DNA of 6,234 bases from an uncultured Bacteroidales bacterium (lineage in GTDB: Bacteria; Bacteroidota; Bacteroidia; Bacteroidales; Bacteroidaceae), in contig CANBEE010000165.1 in the NCBI GenBank assembly GCA_947367415.1, forward strand, positions 1 through 6,234. Reading direction: 5' to 3'. This document shows, piece after piece, positions 5,939-6,234 of the stretch; the first letter of the stretch is position 1; the number at the start of each line of letters is the position of its first letter. The notes below the pieces were generated by a model that worked only from the letters and a program-made list of their open reading frames with translations, made no database searches and was not told the origin of the DNA. Position numbers and translations under genes: made by a program.

Positions 5939-6234
5939 TTATTTGACAATCATTTTCTTTCCATTCATAATATATAGTCCCTTGGGAAGGCCCTCAAGAG
6001 AAGCGGCATTCTTGCGCACAAGGCGACCATCCATACTATAGACGTCGGCCAACTCAGGCACAACGACGGGCTTCACCTCATCGGCAATCTCCGTATCGAT
6101 AAAAAAGCGAATCTCGCGTACTCGAGAGAGCAGCATGGAGCGACCACCAATAACCATGCGCTTATCATCCATATAAGCCTTAGGTCCCCAAAAATCATCG
6201 GTATCATAGAGCGATACCGTCACCTCCTGATTAT
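5939..6234 (-). CDS. Small protein with type IX secretion-like C-terminal tail, 5' end beyond window
   Basis: Ninety-seven codons and a TAA stop are visible, and the frame is still open at the right edge, so the N-terminus is missing. A GTG at 6223 could serve as a start but would give a protein with no signal peptide, which does not suit this family. The visible part begins 'NQEVTVSLYD'. Next comes a module with 'MVIGGRSMLLSRVREIRFFID', two overlapping pieces of which (MVIGGRSMLL; LSRVREIRFFID) line up with 'FSRIVQFAVID' in the 146-residue protein. The end is a textbook Bacteroidales sorting-type tail: 'VYSMDGRLVRK', 'LEGLPKGLYIM' and 'NGKKMIVK'. It is probably a paralogue of the 146-residue protein, or the end of a longer surface protein. 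It sits 12 nt before the 551-residue peptidase and should be co-transcribed with it. Confidence 0.7.
   Translation of the reverse strand, partial: NQEVTVSLYDTDDFWGPKAYMDDKRMVIGGRSMLLSRVREIRFFIDTEIADEVKPVVVPELADVYSMDGRLVRKNAASLEGLPKGLYIMNGKKMIVK

Noticed and set aside
6221..6229. Nine-base match to the 16S anti-Shine-Dalgarno end (AGGAGGTGA on the minus strand)
   Set aside because: It overlaps the only nearby start candidate (GTG at 6223) instead of lying 5-9 nt before it, sits inside an open coding frame, and Bacteroidetes rarely use Shine-Dalgarno sites.
1..6234. CRISPR array, tRNA or rRNA gene, insertion sequence or integrase
   Set aside because: No spaced direct repeats, cloverleaf, rRNA-like stretch, transposase or terminal inverted repeats were seen by eye on either strand.

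Overview
The window reads as accessory chromosomal DNA from a member of the Bacteroidales, probably Prevotellaceae or a relative. The case rests on three things. There are many exported proteins cut after A-Q type signal peptides. There are short C-terminal tails of the type IX secretion kind ('VYSMDGRLVRK' with 'LPKGLYIM', and 'LPAGTYVV'). Translation starts lack Shine-Dalgarno sites and sit in A-rich leaders. Base composition is close to half G+C by eye on sampled rows. The genus cannot be fixed from the window.

Left edge, plus strand (1-362): the C-terminal half of a YgjP-like metal-dependent hydrolase, cut off by an in-frame stop at 21-23. It is followed by a gene-poor stretch (363-597) with two hairpins that look like terminators between convergent transcripts.

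The rest of the window (598-6234) is one minus-strand block, probably an operon, transcribed right to left. The order is: the end of a small protein with a C-terminal sorting-type tail (cut by the right edge); a 551-residue exported zinc metallopeptidase; a 420-residue paralogue of it; a 146-residue exported protein with a sorting-type tail; a 482-residue exported CotH-family protein kinase; and a cytoplasmic HIT-family nucleotide hydrolase. The gaps between the exported genes are 12, 6, 43 and 2 nt, and 43 nt separate CotH from HIT. A five-copy heptanucleotide repeat fills the gap between the second metallopeptidase and the 146-residue protein and includes the peptidase stop codon.

The exported genes look like a surface or periplasmic module: two related zinc peptidases, a kinase that could phosphorylate secreted proteins, and two tail-bearing small proteins that may have anchoring or adaptor roles. 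Functional coupling is inferred from gene order and shared sequence modules. No promoter matching the Bacteroidetes TTTG / TAnnTTTG pattern was recognised by eye inside the block, so its promoter probably lies beyond the right edge.
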